Source: an uncultured Chloroflexota bacterium (GTDB taxonomy: Bacteria > Chloroflexota > Chloroflexia > Thermomicrobiales > UBA6265). Taken from it: a DNA stretch of 64,000 nucleotides. This document shows positions 24,615 to 33,145 of the stretch, piece by piece (within the stretch, counting starts at the first letter, position 1; each line of letters begins with the position of its first letter). The stretch covers positions 212,191 through 276,190 of the forward strand of contig CALGSZ010000105.1 of the NCBI GenBank assembly GCA_937901745.1, in the 5' to 3' direction. The position numbers were made by a program, and so were the translations under genes. The notes under the pieces are model-generated. The model made no database searches and was not told where the DNA came from. It was given only the letters and a program-made list of their open reading frames with translations.

Positions 24615-27077
24615 ATGATGCCGAGGTCACGCCCGGCGATTCCGGTCAATAGACACCAGGCCGACCTTTTCGCGCTCGGCGTCTTGGCCATTCTGGTCGG
24701 CGCCGTCCTCTGGAATCGGTTCGTCTTCGACGTCTGGCTCGCGCGGCTGGATATCGTCACCTTCCTCCTGCCGTGGTACGTCCACCTCGGCGAGCGCCTA
24801 CGCGATCTCGATCTCCCCGGCTGGAATCCGTACCTGTTCAGCGGGACCCCGTTCGCCGGCGATCCGCAGTCCGGCTGGATGTACCTGCCCGCGATGCTCA
24901 GCTTCATCGCCGCGCCGGGTGTAGCCGGCTTCAAAGCGATGGTCGCGCTGCAGATGGTCATCGGCGGCGGGAGCATGTACGCCTACGCGCGGGTACTCGG
25001 CATGCGCCCTCCGGCCGCCCTCCTCGCGGCAGTCGTCTTCCTCTTCGGGCCGTTTCTCCACTGGAACACCTACTGCTGCGCGATCATGGGGCAATTCGCG
25101 ACCTGGACGCCGCTGATGCTGCTCGGCATCGAGCTCGCGCTGCGTGCGCCACGCCGCCGTCAACGCTGGCTAGCCTGGCTCGCCGCCGGGTTCGGGTTGA
25201 GCCAGATCTTCGCCGGCTGGATTGGGCAAGGCTCGCTCTTCGCACTCCTGCTCGTCGCCGCCTATCTCGCCTACCGCGTCTGCTTCCCGGCGCAACCGGC
25301 GGGCGACTGGCGACAGAGGCTGACCGCGGCCGCGCTGACGGGGATCGCGGTCGGCGGCCTCGCGGCAGCTTTCGGGGCGGGCGGGCTCTGGCCACGCTTT
25401 GAGGTCAACGCGGTCTCGAATCTGGCCGGCGGCGACTACTCGGCGCTCGGCGCATCCCGCGCCGATAGCCCGCCCTGGACTGCCTCTCAGCTTGTCCTAC
25501 AGCTACTCGGCGGCGGGCACGACCGGCGAGAGTCCGCGCTCGGCGGCAGCGTGGTGGTGCTGGCGCTGCTGGCGCCGATCGCCGCCCGGCGGAGGTTCGC
25601 CGCGCCGTTCTTCGCCGCCCTCACCCTCGTCGCGCTTATCCTGACGCAGGAGACGACGCCGCTCCACCGGCTCTTCTACCTGATCCCTCGCTTCCAGGTC
25701 CTGCACGAGCACGATCCGTGGCGAGTCCTCGCGCTCGCCGCCTTCGGCCCGCCGCTCCTGGCGGGGGCGATAGTCGAGTCGCTGCCCGCGCTGCTCGGCC
25801 GCAAGAAGCTGCTTCTCATCCTACCTGTCCCCTTCCTGCTGCTCCTCGCGGCGGCGCTGCTTCTCGACGACGGCTGGGAGACGATCGGCTGGACGCCATT
25901 GGTTGCCGCCGGTTTGACGACGGTGCTCCTGGGCGCGGCGCTCGCCGCCTCCCCGGACCGAGTGATCTCTCGACGGGTATCACTTCTCCACGCCCTGCTC
26001 ATAGCCATCGCCTTCGCGCAACCAGCCGGATTGGAGCTTACCGGCTCCTGGCTCGGGTGGCCGAAGCTCCGCGACTGGGGCGAGCATTGGCGCCCCCCAG
26101 CTTGGATACGCGACGGGTTCCGAACCGAGATCGCTCGCCGCGATCCGGGAGGAGCCGGCGAGTTCCTCCGGGAGCAACTCGCTACCAACAGTCCATTTCG
26201 ATATGTGGGCTATGGCGGCGTCGACTATCCAGCGGGCGAGAGCGTGTTTACCTCGTATCTTGGGCGGCGCTTCGAGCCATCGGTGCAGGCGATCCTGGTC
26301 AACGGCCGGCCGATGTTCCTGGGGCTCTATGACATCCAGGGTTACAACCCGATCCAGCTCGCCCGCTATACCGACTTCATCGAAGCGCTCAATGGCCAGC
26401 CGCAGGACTACCACACCGCCTACGTGCTCCCCTCCGGGGTTGATTCGCCGCTCCTCGAGCTCCTCGACGCGCGCTACGTGCTGCTCGACCGATCGCTCGA
26501 CCCGAGTCGAGAAGACGTGCAATGCCTCACGGCGGGCCGACGACTCGCCTTCAGCACCGACCACGTTACCGTCTATGAGACGGTACCGACACCCGCGCAT
26601 GCCTGGATCGTCCACGACCTCCGTCCGGCGTCCCGAGAGGAAGCGCTATCGCTGCTCGCCGCCGGCGCCGTTGACCCAAGCGAGACAGCGCTCATCGAGG
26701 TCGGCAACCGGCCACTACCCGAGACGGCAGCTCCCGAGATCACGGAAAGCGAATGGGCGCGAATCACGCGCTATGAGCCTGACGCGCTCACGGTCGAGCT
26801 AATGGCAACGGCGCCCGGGCTCCTGGTGCTGAGTGAGATCTACGCGCCCGGCTGGGAAGCGACGGTCGACGGCGAGTCCGCGCCGATCTTCCCGGTGAAC
26901 GGCGCGCTACGGGGCATCCCGGTCCCGGCCGGCGAGCACGTCGTCGCGCTCCACTACCGTCCCCTCTCGCTGCGGCTCGGCTCGCTCATTAGCGCCGGGA
27001 CGATCCTCATCGCGATCGCGAGCTTCGCTTTTCGCCGCATCCCGTGGGTAGGACCGTCAAACACAAAGCCGAGGTGA
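24615..27077 (+). CDS. YfhO-like polytopic membrane protein (GT-C type glycosyltransferase family)
   Basis: 820 residues. About 11-12 TM helices fill the first 490 residues, with 'LLPWYVHLGERLRDLDLPGWNPYLFSGTPFAGDPQSGWMYLPAM' as the first extracellular loop, a motif widely seen in YfhO proteins (acidic residue plus W-N-P, F-x-G-x-P). The C-terminal ~300 residues are soluble and beta-rich, ending 'LVLSEIYAPGWEATVDGESAPIFPVNGALRGIPVPAGEHVVALHYRP' and one last TM, again standard for the family. YfhO of Bacillus glycosylates lipoteichoic acid; the acceptor here is unknown. Starts ATG 24615 or 24618, apparently leaderless. Confidence 0.88.
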   Translation: MMPRSRPAIPVNRHQADLFALGVLAILVGAVLWNRFVFDVWLARLDIVTFLLPWYVHLGERLRDLDLPGWNPYLFSGTPFAGDPQSGWMYLPAMLSFIAAPGVAGFKAMVALQMVIGGGSMYAYARVLGMRPPAALLAAVVFLFGPFLHWNTYCCAIMGQFATWTPLMLLGIELALRAPRRRQRWLAWLAAGFGLSQIFAGWIGQGSLFALLLVAAYLAYRVCFPAQPAGDWRQRLTAAALTGIAVGGLAAAFGAGGLWPRFEVNAVSNLAGGDYSALGASRADSPPWTASQLVLQLLGGGHDRRESALGGSVVVLALLAPIAARRRFAAPFFAALTLVALILTQETTPLHRLFYLIPRFQVLHEHDPWRVLALAAFGPPLLAGAIVESLPALLGRKKLLLILPVPFLLLLAAALLLDDGWETIGWTPLVAAGLTTVLLGAALAASPDRVISRRVSLLHALLIAIAFAQPAGLELTGSWLGWPKLRDWGEHWRPPAWIRDGFRTEIARRDPGGAGEFLREQLATNSPFRYVGYGGVDYPAGESVFTSYLGRRFEPSVQAILVNGRPMFLGLYDIQGYNPIQLARYTDFIEALNGQPQDYHTAYVLPSGVDSPLLELLDARYVLLDRSLDPSREDVQCLTAGRRLAFSTDHVTVYETVPTPAHAWIVHDLRPASREEALSLLAAGAVDPSETALIEVGNRPLPETAAPEITESEWARITRYEPDALTVELMATAPGLLVLSEIYAPGWEATVDGESAPIFPVNGALRGIPVPAGEHVVALHYRPLSLRLGSLISAGTILIAIASFAFRRIPWVGPSNTKPR

Positions 27078-27097
27078 CCGATTGGCCACCCCGGCTT
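27066..27097. terminator. Bidirectional terminator hairpin overlapping the yfhO-like stop codon
   Basis: AAGCCG-A-GGTG (27066-27076) pairs with CACC-C-CGGCTT (27087-27097), one mismatch, overlapping the TGA at 27075. On the minus strand it is followed by a T-rich tract, so it can also end the transcript of the gene at 27125-27340. Confidence 0.6.
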
Positions 27098-27124
27098 GCT
27101 CTATCTCTCGAATTGGGCGAGCGC

Positions 27125-27340
27125 CTATAACTTCTTCGTGATCTTGTCGAACGTGTCGTCGACCGCGTCGTGGACCTTTTCCTTGGCGTCGGCGAGAACG
27201 CTCTCAGACTTGCTCTCGGCCTTCTCGCGCTCGGCCTCGGCGCGCTTCCGCGCCTCCTCGGTCATCTCGGTCGCTTCCTGCTCGCCACGCTCCTTCGCCT
27301 TATCCCAGGCGCCCTCGACTCGCTCTCTGGCCTTGTCCAT
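27125..27340 (-). CDS. Small charged coiled-coil protein (CsbD/YtxH-like stress protein)
   Basis: 71 residues, nearly all charged helix: 'MDKARERVEGAWDKAKERGEQ' opening, then repeated E-A-x-K-R heptads, ending DKITKKL. This composition resembles CsbD-like or LEA-type general-stress proteins, but no definitive motif is present. ATG 27340 follows GAGAGGG. It lies about 80 bp downstream of the PRC-barrel gene on the same strand and may share its transcript. Confidence 0.7.
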   Translation of the reverse strand: MDKARERVEGAWDKAKERGEQEATEMTEEARKRAEAEREKAESKSESVLADAKEKVHDAVDDTFDKITKKL

Positions 27341-27421
27341 GTTTGCCCTCTCTTTCAGCTCGATGCCGGCGCCCCGTCGCGCCAGCCCATGTACGGCCAC
27401 GCACGCGGCGTGCCACAGCGC

Positions 27422-27805
27422 TCAGCGCGAGTCCGACTCCGCCTCGCCCTCGTCATCCGGCCCGAAGTTGGCGGTGTCATCGTTGTACGCGCCGGCGCCC
27501 GTCGTCGCGGCGAGATCGGTCGTCGCCTCGGCCGCTTCCGCCCAGGGCGAGACGTCCGGGTCCGGCTCGCGCCCCCAATCTCGCGACAGCGCTTCCTCGG
27601 CCGTGACCTTGAGGATGAGCCGCTCGCCATCGAAGCTGGCGACGACGCTCATGGGGATGAAATAGTCTGTCGAAAACAGCAGACCCTTCTCGATTACGAG
27701 GTCGTTCCCCTCAGCGCCCCTGACGGTCCCGACCTTCTTGCCGTCCGCGCCAAAGACCTCGAGGCCGATCGGTATCGACCAGGCTCCGGACATTGCCCCT
27801 TCCAT
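27422..27805 (-). CDS. PRC-barrel domain protein
   Basis: 127 residues. The PRC-barrel part is 'GLEVFGADGKKVGTVRGAEGNDLVIEKGLLFSTDYFIPMSVVASFDGERLILKVT' (about 11-68), with the typical V-x-G-x-D-G-x-x-V-G start and a final 'L...k' strand; the rest is an acidic low-complexity tail. Such stand-alone proteins are often stress- or photosynthesis-related. ATG 27805 has GGGAGGTG immediately upstream. No membrane segment. Confidence 0.82.
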   Translation of the reverse strand: MEGAMSGAWSIPIGLEVFGADGKKVGTVRGAEGNDLVIEKGLLFSTDYFIPMSVVASFDGERLILKVTAEEALSRDWGREPDPDVSPWAEAAEATTDLAATTGAGAYNDDTANFGPDDEGEAESDSR

Positions 27806-27921
27806 ATGCACCTCCCGCCCCAATCCAAGGTCGCGGAAATGGGGCTCGCACGCTGACTCGTGCAGAGCACGTGCCACCCAGGCTCGGCGCTCGACGGAGG
27901 TGCACGGCATTGGGATGGGCG

Positions 27922-29142
27922 TTATGTCAGGTCGAGCAGGCGACCATACGCCGGGAAAGGATTGGGACCGAGCAGCGGCAGCGCGTACCGGCGGAAGTCG
28001 TCGGTAACCGACCGGCGATCGGCGCCGATGAATTCGGCAGGGAACGGGCGGACACGATTGGCGACCTCGGCCAGCGGCACGCGGTCGATCTCGCTGCAGT
28101 ACGGGTCATTCGCGGTTCGCACGATCGAGGTCAGGATATCCGACTCGCCACGAAGGATGCAGGCGACCGCGAAGCGCCCGGCGCGCTCGGCCTCGTCGAG
28201 ATCGATCGGCGAGGCGAGGGAGATCGACATCCGCGCCGCGGTTCCGGGCCGCTCGAAGCGAGCCCGCAACCCCGTTCGCTCCGTCACCAGCCGGGCGAGC
28301 GACACCGCCGGCTGTGGATAGTACGGGTGACCGAACGGATCGACGTAGTCCGGCTCGTCGCCGCCGAGGTGACGCCCGGCGGCATCGCGCAGCGTCTCCG
28401 GCACGACCGCGACCGCCCAGCCCTGGTCCCGCACGCACGCCTCGATCTCCGCCACCATCGTCTCCGCGCTCTCCGGCGGGAATTCAGGGAGAAACAGCAG
28501 CGGCTGCAGGTCGGCCTCCGTCTCGCTGAAAGCGAGAGAGCAGGCGGCCGCCACCCATCCGGCGTCCCGTCCCATGACATCAATGAACTTGACCGGATAC
28601 AGCTGCGGGGAAGCGAGGGTATCGTAGGTCGCGTCGCGGACAGCATTGGCGAGGAACCGCGCTAGCGATGGATAGCCGGGGCAGTGATCGGTCGCCGGGA
28701 GATCGTTGTCGATCGTCTTCGGCACGCTGACGACCGCTAGGTCGTCGCCAGCGGAGCGCGCGGCCTGGTGCAAACGGTGGGCCGTGTCGGCCGAATCGTT
28801 GCCGCCGATGTAGACCAGGGCGGTCACGCCGTGCTTGCGGAGGAGGTCGAGCGCCTGCCCAAGCTCGTCGTTGCTCAGCTTGCGCCGTCCCGTCCCGAGC
28901 GCCGCAGAGGGCGTGCGTCGCACCCGCTCCAGCACGAACTTCGGCTGCCTGCCGAGATCGATGAAGTCCTCGCTCAGCAGCCCCTCGATGCCGTGGCGCA
29001 TGCCGAGGACGCGATCGAAGCGGCCGGAGCCGAGCGCCGCCTCAACGACGCCGATTAGACTCGCGTTGATGACCGCCGTCGCCCCACCCGATTGCCCAAC
29101 CAGCAACGTTCGCGGCTTCGCGCTCCCCCCGCTTCCGCTCAT
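27922..29142 (-). CDS. 6-phosphofructokinase, pyrophosphate-type (PfkA family)
   Basis: 406 residues; converts fructose 6-phosphate to fructose 1,6-bisphosphate. The phosphoryl-donor loop is GQSGGATAVINASL (about 16-30); the donor-specificity motif reads GGNDS at 113-117, where ATP enzymes have GGDGS and PPi enzymes usually GGDDS, and the active site is PKTIDND (141-147), the form seen in PPi-dependent and long group-III enzymes rather than the GTIDND of ATP enzymes. The central 'VKFIDVMGRDAGWVAAACSLA' (M-G-R) is also present. PPi use is therefore likely but not proven. ATG 29142 follows AGGAG with 6-nt spacing. Confidence 0.88.
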   Translation of the reverse strand: MSGSGGSAKPRTLLVGQSGGATAVINASLIGVVEAALGSGRFDRVLGMRHGIEGLLSEDFIDLGRQPKFVLERVRRTPSAALGTGRRKLSNDELGQALDLLRKHGVTALVYIGGNDSADTAHRLHQAARSAGDDLAVVSVPKTIDNDLPATDHCPGYPSLARFLANAVRDATYDTLASPQLYPVKFIDVMGRDAGWVAAACSLAFSETEADLQPLLFLPEFPPESAETMVAEIEACVRDQGWAVAVVPETLRDAAGRHLGGDEPDYVDPFGHPYYPQPAVSLARLVTERTGLRARFERPGTAARMSISLASPIDLDEAERAGRFAVACILRGESDILTSIVRTANDPYCSEIDRVPLAEVANRVRPFPAEFIGADRRSVTDDFRRYALPLLGPNPFPAYGRLLDLT

Positions 29143-29254
29143 GCCCACTCCTGAACAGTCCCCCGCCGCGACCGGTTCCGCGGCACTAGAAAAACGTGCA
29201 CGCCCTCTCGGCGCTCCATCCTACCGCAGTCTCCAAATTGGGCGACGCCTCGCC

Positions 29255-29283
29255 TTGACACCGGGATTCTGATAGGCGATTAT
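29255..29283 (+). promoter_or_regulatory. Sigma-70-type promoter of the HicB-DinB gene
   Basis: Perfect TTGACA (29255-29260), 17-bp spacer, GATTAT (29278-29283); predicted start near 29290, leaving an ~87-nt leader before ATG 29377. Confidence 0.65.
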
Positions 29284-29376
29284 CGAACACCTGATCTATA
29301 CGGACACTTGTGCGGGACGCTCGGTGTGCCGCCTGGTGGACGGGAAAGGGCTGGCTCCACGGGGGAGGCTTTCCAC

Positions 29377-30096
29377 ATGGCAACCTACGGGCTCTATCTC
29401 GAATCCGGTCCGCGCCGCCGCAAGACGATGGTGCACGTCCTTCAGATCCTCGGCTGCGTAGCCGTCGGGCCGACGACGGACGACGCGCTCGCGGCCACTC
29501 CGGAGGCGATCCGCGCCTATCTCCGCTTCCTCGACCGGTGCGGTGAGAAGGTCGATCTCGACGCGCCAATCGAAACGCAGATCGTCGAGCACATCACCGA
29601 AGGGATCTGGCTCGGCAACGGCTCGCCGTACATCCTCTATGGTCCCGATCTGGAGCCGGTGACGGATGCAGAAATGCAAACCTTCGTCGGGCGGCACCTC
29701 CGGTTGCGCGAAGAGCTCGCTACCTGGGCGGAGAGCCTGTCAGACGAAGCGCTCGATGCGGTCCCGGCCGGGGGCGGTCGAACCGCGCGGGCGATTCTGC
29801 TGCACGTGATCGGGCCGACTGGTCCCTACCTCTCCGCCTCGCTCGGCACTGCGCCCGGCTTCGGCCGCTGGCACGGCAAGGCCGAGCGCGGCGAAGTGCC
29901 GCTGTCGGTCGCATTGCGGGAGACGGCGCAAATGGCCGCCGACCGGCTCCTCAACACGACGCCGGAAGAGCGGCGGGCCATCCGCGAGCGCGAAGCAGGC
30001 CGGCGAACCTTGCGGCAGTCCATCCGGCGGCTGCTCGAGCATGATTGGGAGCACCTTGCCGAGCTGAGCCGGCGGCCGGGCGGCCCAACGATCTAA
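29377..30096 (+). CDS. HicB-like N-terminal domain fused to a DinB-like domain
   Basis: 239 residues. Residues 1-60 resemble HicB antitoxins: 'MATYGLYLESGPRRRKTMVHV', then a short strand region with 'VGPTTDDALAATPEAIRAYLRFL'. Residues about 105-235 look like a DinB/YfiT four-helix bundle: 'HLRLREELATWAESLSDEALDAVP', 'ARAILLHVIGPTGPYLSAS' and the closing 'LRQSIRRLLEHDWEHLAEL', in which the His residues could be metal ligands. DinB proteins include thiol-dependent transferases and metal hydrolases. No HicA toxin gene is adjacent. ATG 29377 follows GGGGGAGG. Function unknown; fusion architecture inferred by eye. Confidence 0.72.
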   Translation: MATYGLYLESGPRRRKTMVHVLQILGCVAVGPTTDDALAATPEAIRAYLRFLDRCGEKVDLDAPIETQIVEHITEGIWLGNGSPYILYGPDLEPVTDAEMQTFVGRHLRLREELATWAESLSDEALDAVPAGGGRTARAILLHVIGPTGPYLSASLGTAPGFGRWHGKAERGEVPLSVALRETAQMAADRLLNTTPEERRAIREREAGRRTLRQSIRRLLEHDWEHLAELSRRPGGPTI

Positions 30097-30112
30097 GCAA
30101 TCGCGGCGAGGC

Positions 30113-30766
30113 TCACTCTGGCGCGCTGGCGACGGCGAGGTCAGGGACCGGCTGCCCGAGCAAGTCGGTCCGAGGGCCAGAGACGAGCCAGATGGCATAC
30201 GGCGAGCGCTGCTCGAGGCGAGCGCGCCAGTCACCAGGGCGGTAGAAGACGGCTTCGATCTTGCCGGTCGGCAACCCGAGGATGTTCGCGACGCGCTCCT
30301 GCGCGGCGTCTATCTCTTCGAGTGCCACCTCGCCGATCAGAACGAGGGGGATCGGCGCCACGCCCGCCCCATCGCCGTCCGAGGGATCGATCGGCAGGAA
30401 CCGCGCGATGAACGCCGACTCCAAGCCGGCGATGCCCTGCAGCGTCGCCCGCAGCGCCGCGTCCTGCCCGATCGCCGCGACGACCAGCGCCGTCAGCTCC
30501 TTGCGTACCGGACAGGCGGTATTGACGCGATAGCGGCGGGCGTTGCCATCCCGCTTAGCGCGAAGCACCCCGATCCGCTCGAGCTTGTAGCACTCGTGCT
30601 GCAGGCTACTGATGGGAAGCCCGAGGACGCGCGATAGGTCCGTGAGTGAATATCCAAGGTGTGGACGCGGCAGCATGTGGCCAAGAACTGCTGCCCGCAC
30701 CTTTGAGGAGAACAGCTCCGCAAGGATCTCGCTCACCGGATCTCCCACCGCACTCGCCAAGTTCAC
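30113..30766 (-). CDS. Winged-helix transcriptional regulator with degenerate nucleotidyltransferase-like C-terminus
   Basis: 217 residues. The N-terminal winged helix spans about 10-90: 'LAELFSSKVRAAVLGHML', recognition helix 'TDLSRVLGLPISSLQHECYKLERIGVL', wing 'RDGNARRYRVN'. The second half (about 110-200) resembles the MNT-type nucleotidyltransferase fold found after such domains, but the catalytic GS...D-x-D set is absent ('VLIGEVALEEIDAAQERVANILG'). It may sense a ligand or be purely structural. The start is GTG 30766, without a clear ribosome site. It lies 108 bp downstream of modB on the same strand, so it may regulate the molybdate transporter. Confidence 0.72.
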   Translation of the reverse strand: MNLASAVGDPVSEILAELFSSKVRAAVLGHMLPRPHLGYSLTDLSRVLGLPISSLQHECYKLERIGVLRAKRDGNARRYRVNTACPVRKELTALVVAAIGQDAALRATLQGIAGLESAFIARFLPIDPSDGDGAGVAPIPLVLIGEVALEEIDAAQERVANILGLPTGKIEAVFYRPGDWRARLEQRSPYAIWLVSGPRTDLLGQPVPDLAVASAPE

Positions 30767-30874
30767 AGCCGCGGGCGGACGGATGTTACCACGATTTCGT
30801 AGGGCAAGCGGAGATCCAAATCCTCAACTTACGTGGGCATAGTTGGGCAGGTGTCGCCCAAGGCTTGGGGCGAT

Positions 30875-31780
30875 TCAGCGGATGCTCGGCGGTCCATCCC
30901 GCATCGAGCCGAGCGCCCGAACACCGAGGAGGGCGATCAGCGAGCCAAAGAGCAACGCGGTCGCCAGGACCAGCGCCGTCGTCAGATCGCCGGCCTCATA
31001 GCGGCCGTAGATGGCGAGCGACATGGTCTGGGTCCGGCCGGGCAGATTGCCAGCGAACATGATCGTCGCGCCGAACTCACCCACCGCGCGCGCCCAGGCG
31101 AGGACGGCGCCAGCGGCCAAACTGGGCCAGGCAATGGGGAGCGTGACGGAGCGAAAGACGCGGAATGGCGATGCGCCGAGCGTCGCGGCCACTTGCTCCA
31201 AATCGTGCGCGACGTAGGCGAACCCGGCTCGCGCGGCGCGGACATAGAACGGAGCAGCGACGAAGGTCTGCGCCACGATGACCGCGACCGGCGTGAACGC
31301 GAGCGTCAGCCCCAGCGAGCGATCCAGGTATTGCCCGACGATGCCACGGCGGCCGAACGCCATCAGCAGCGCGATGCCCGCGACCGCGGGCGGCAAGACC
31401 ATCGGTAGGTCGATCAGCGTCTCGATGAGCGAAGCGGCGGGCACGCGGCGTCGAGCAAGCAGATAGCCCAGCGGCGTGCCAAGGGCAATGATCGCGGCCA
31501 GCGAGATCAACGAGGTGACGATCGTCAGCTGGCCCGCGCTGCGCAGCGTGTCGAGCGTGCGAGAGGAGATCGAGCCCGGTCGCTCTCCCGTCATCCAGAT
31601 GAGGGAGACCAGCGGCACGGAGAGAAAAACGAGCAGCACGAAGGCGGCCAGCCAAAGCACCACCGTCGGGCTGGCGAGCGGACCGCCTGACGAACGCGCG
31701 GCAAAGAGTACGGCGCGGAAGGGGGTCTCCCGCGCCGTGATGGCGCCTGGCTCGGCTGTGGGGCTCTCCGTGGGCGACAT
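30875..31780 (-). CDS. modB: Molybdate ABC transporter permease ModB
   Basis: 301 residues. A Ser/Pro-rich hydrophilic N-terminus, then TM helices of the BPD_transp_1 type. The region 'TLIDLPMVLPPAVAGIALLMAFGRRGIVG' is the ModB signature, and the coupling loop 'LEQVAATLGASPFRVFRSVTLPIAWPSLAAGAVLAWARAVGEFGATIMFAGN' is typical of molybdate/tungstate/sulfate permeases. Start ATG 31780 lies 8 nt after the modA stop with no evident ribosome site; ATG 31810, overlapping modA, is an alternative. modC is not adjacent. Confidence 0.92.
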   Translation of the reverse strand: MSPTESPTAEPGAITARETPFRAVLFAARSSGGPLASPTVVLWLAAFVLLVFLSVPLVSLIWMTGERPGSISSRTLDTLRSAGQLTIVTSLISLAAIIALGTPLGYLLARRRVPAASLIETLIDLPMVLPPAVAGIALLMAFGRRGIVGQYLDRSLGLTLAFTPVAVIVAQTFVAAPFYVRAARAGFAYVAHDLEQVAATLGASPFRVFRSVTLPIAWPSLAAGAVLAWARAVGEFGATIMFAGNLPGRTQTMSLAIYGRYEAGDLTTALVLATALLFGSLIALLGVRALGSMRDGPPSIR

Positions 31781-31787
31781 CGAGCCG

Positions 31788-32723
31788 CTAGGGCTTGGGC
31801 TCGAATCCATAGCGCTGCAGAATCGCCTGCCCCTCCGGACTGAGGACATAGCTGATAAAGGCGTCGGCGAGCGCTCGATTCCCTCCCGCGACCGAGGCAA
31901 TCGGATAGCTGGCAACGACGTTCACCGCGTCAGGGATCGTGATCGTTTGCACTTCGCTCGCCACATCCGGCGTCACGTCCGAAGCATATACGATCCCCGC
32001 GTCGGCCTCGCCGAGCTGCACTTTCGTCAAGACGGCGCGAACGTTGTCTTCCTCCGAGACCACATTCGCGGCGACCTTGCTGACGAAATCTTCGCCATAT
32101 GTCGCGGGATCAGCGCCCATCAGGCAGAGACTCTGGCGGGCGTACTCCCCGACAGGCACGCCGGCTTGCGCAAGCACGAGCTTGATACCAGACCGGGCCA
32201 GGTCCGCGGGCGAAGCGATACCGGCGGGATTATCAGCCGGGACCACGACGACGAGCGCATTCTGGACGAAGATGATGGGCTCGCCCTCGATCAGGCCCTT
32301 CGACTGGGCAACCTCCATCTGCCGGAGGTTGGCCGAGGCGAAGACATCCGCGACGGCCCCCTGTTCGAGCTGCGTGACGAGCGCTTGCGATCCAGCGAAG
32401 TTGAACGTGAGGGAGAGATCGGGATAGCGAGCAGTCAACTCGTTCGCGATCTCCTCGAAAGCATCGGTGAGGGATGCGGCGGCAAAGACGGTCAGTGAGC
32501 CCCCGTCCTCAGGAAACGGGACTGCCGTGGCAACCGCGGCCTCCGAGGGCGTGGATTCGGCCGCCGGAGTTGCCGCCGCCCCCGTCGCGGGCGTCTCCGC
32601 CGGCGGGCACTCGATCGTCACTCCTTGCGCCAGGGCAGGCGCGGACCTACCCGCCGCCAGCGCGAAGATCGCGAGCGCGAAGCAGAGCGCCACTGCTCGC
32701 CAGAGGACGTTTTGCCTCGTCAC
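31788..32723 (-). CDS. modA: Molybdate ABC transporter substrate-binding protein ModA
   Basis: 311-residue exported binding protein. Signal peptide (about 8-33, ending ALAQ), a Thr/Ala/Pro-rich spacer, then the ModA domain: 'LTVFAAASLTDAFEEIANEL' (the A-A-S-L-T anion-binding start), 'FNFAGSQALVTQLEQGAVADVFASAN' (second anion-binding Ser), 'VLAQAGVPVGEYARQSL' and 'GEADAGIVYASDV', all diagnostic. It delivers molybdate or tungstate to ModB. The start is GTG 32723, preceded by GGGGAGGG. It heads the transcription unit. Confidence 0.93.
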   Translation of the reverse strand: MTRQNVLWRAVALCFALAIFALAAGRSAPALAQGVTIECPPAETPATGAAATPAAESTPSEAAVATAVPFPEDGGSLTVFAAASLTDAFEEIANELTARYPDLSLTFNFAGSQALVTQLEQGAVADVFASANLRQMEVAQSKGLIEGEPIIFVQNALVVVVPADNPAGIASPADLARSGIKLVLAQAGVPVGEYARQSLCLMGADPATYGEDFVSKVAANVVSEEDNVRAVLTKVQLGEADAGIVYASDVTPDVASEVQTITIPDAVNVVASYPIASVAGGNRALADAFISYVLSPEGQAILQRYGFEPKP

Positions 32724-32765
32724 GTGACCCTCCCCTCCCTACACCACTCAAGCTCAGTTACTTGA

Positions 32766-32782
32766 TATTCAATCATTGAATA
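32766..32782. promoter_or_regulatory. Perfect AT-rich palindrome upstream of modA (candidate operator)
   Basis: TATTCAA-TCA-TTGAATA (7-bp arms, 3-bp spacer) lies 43 bp upstream of the modA start within an AT-rich island, where a promoter is expected. It could bind the winged-helix protein encoded at 30113-30766 or a ModE-like factor. Confidence 0.5.
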
Positions 32783-33145
32783 AAAACCGCAGTCTAGAGA
32801 AGGATCTCGCGGCCGTCAAGATCGTTGCGATGGATTCGGCTAGAGGCTCTCGCCAGGTCAAGCCGTGTCAGCACCGGTCGCAGCGATGGTTGATCTCCAA
32901 GGCCATACCCTTTGACCACACGAGATTCTCGTCGCGAATTCGAACATTGGCCGTCGCCACACGAAGGAAATACGCAATCAGTACCCATGCGCCGCGGCAT
33001 TAGTTCTCCTGGGGGATACTCCCGGTCTGTTCCGCAGGATACGACTCCTGTGTGCGCTTGGACTCCCGAATTTGGCGCCTTCTGCCGCAAGGAGCAGAGA
33101 AGCTCCCGAAGGATCGACTCGGAACGCCAGAAAGGACCATGAGCG
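32783..33145. other. Divergent intergenic region, no gene seen
   Basis: About 360 bp between modA and the zinc-ribbon protein. Open frames here lack coding character. A short hairpin, GGAGC-AGAGAA-GCTCC, lies near 33092-33107. I see no RNA gene or repeat. Confidence 0.4.
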
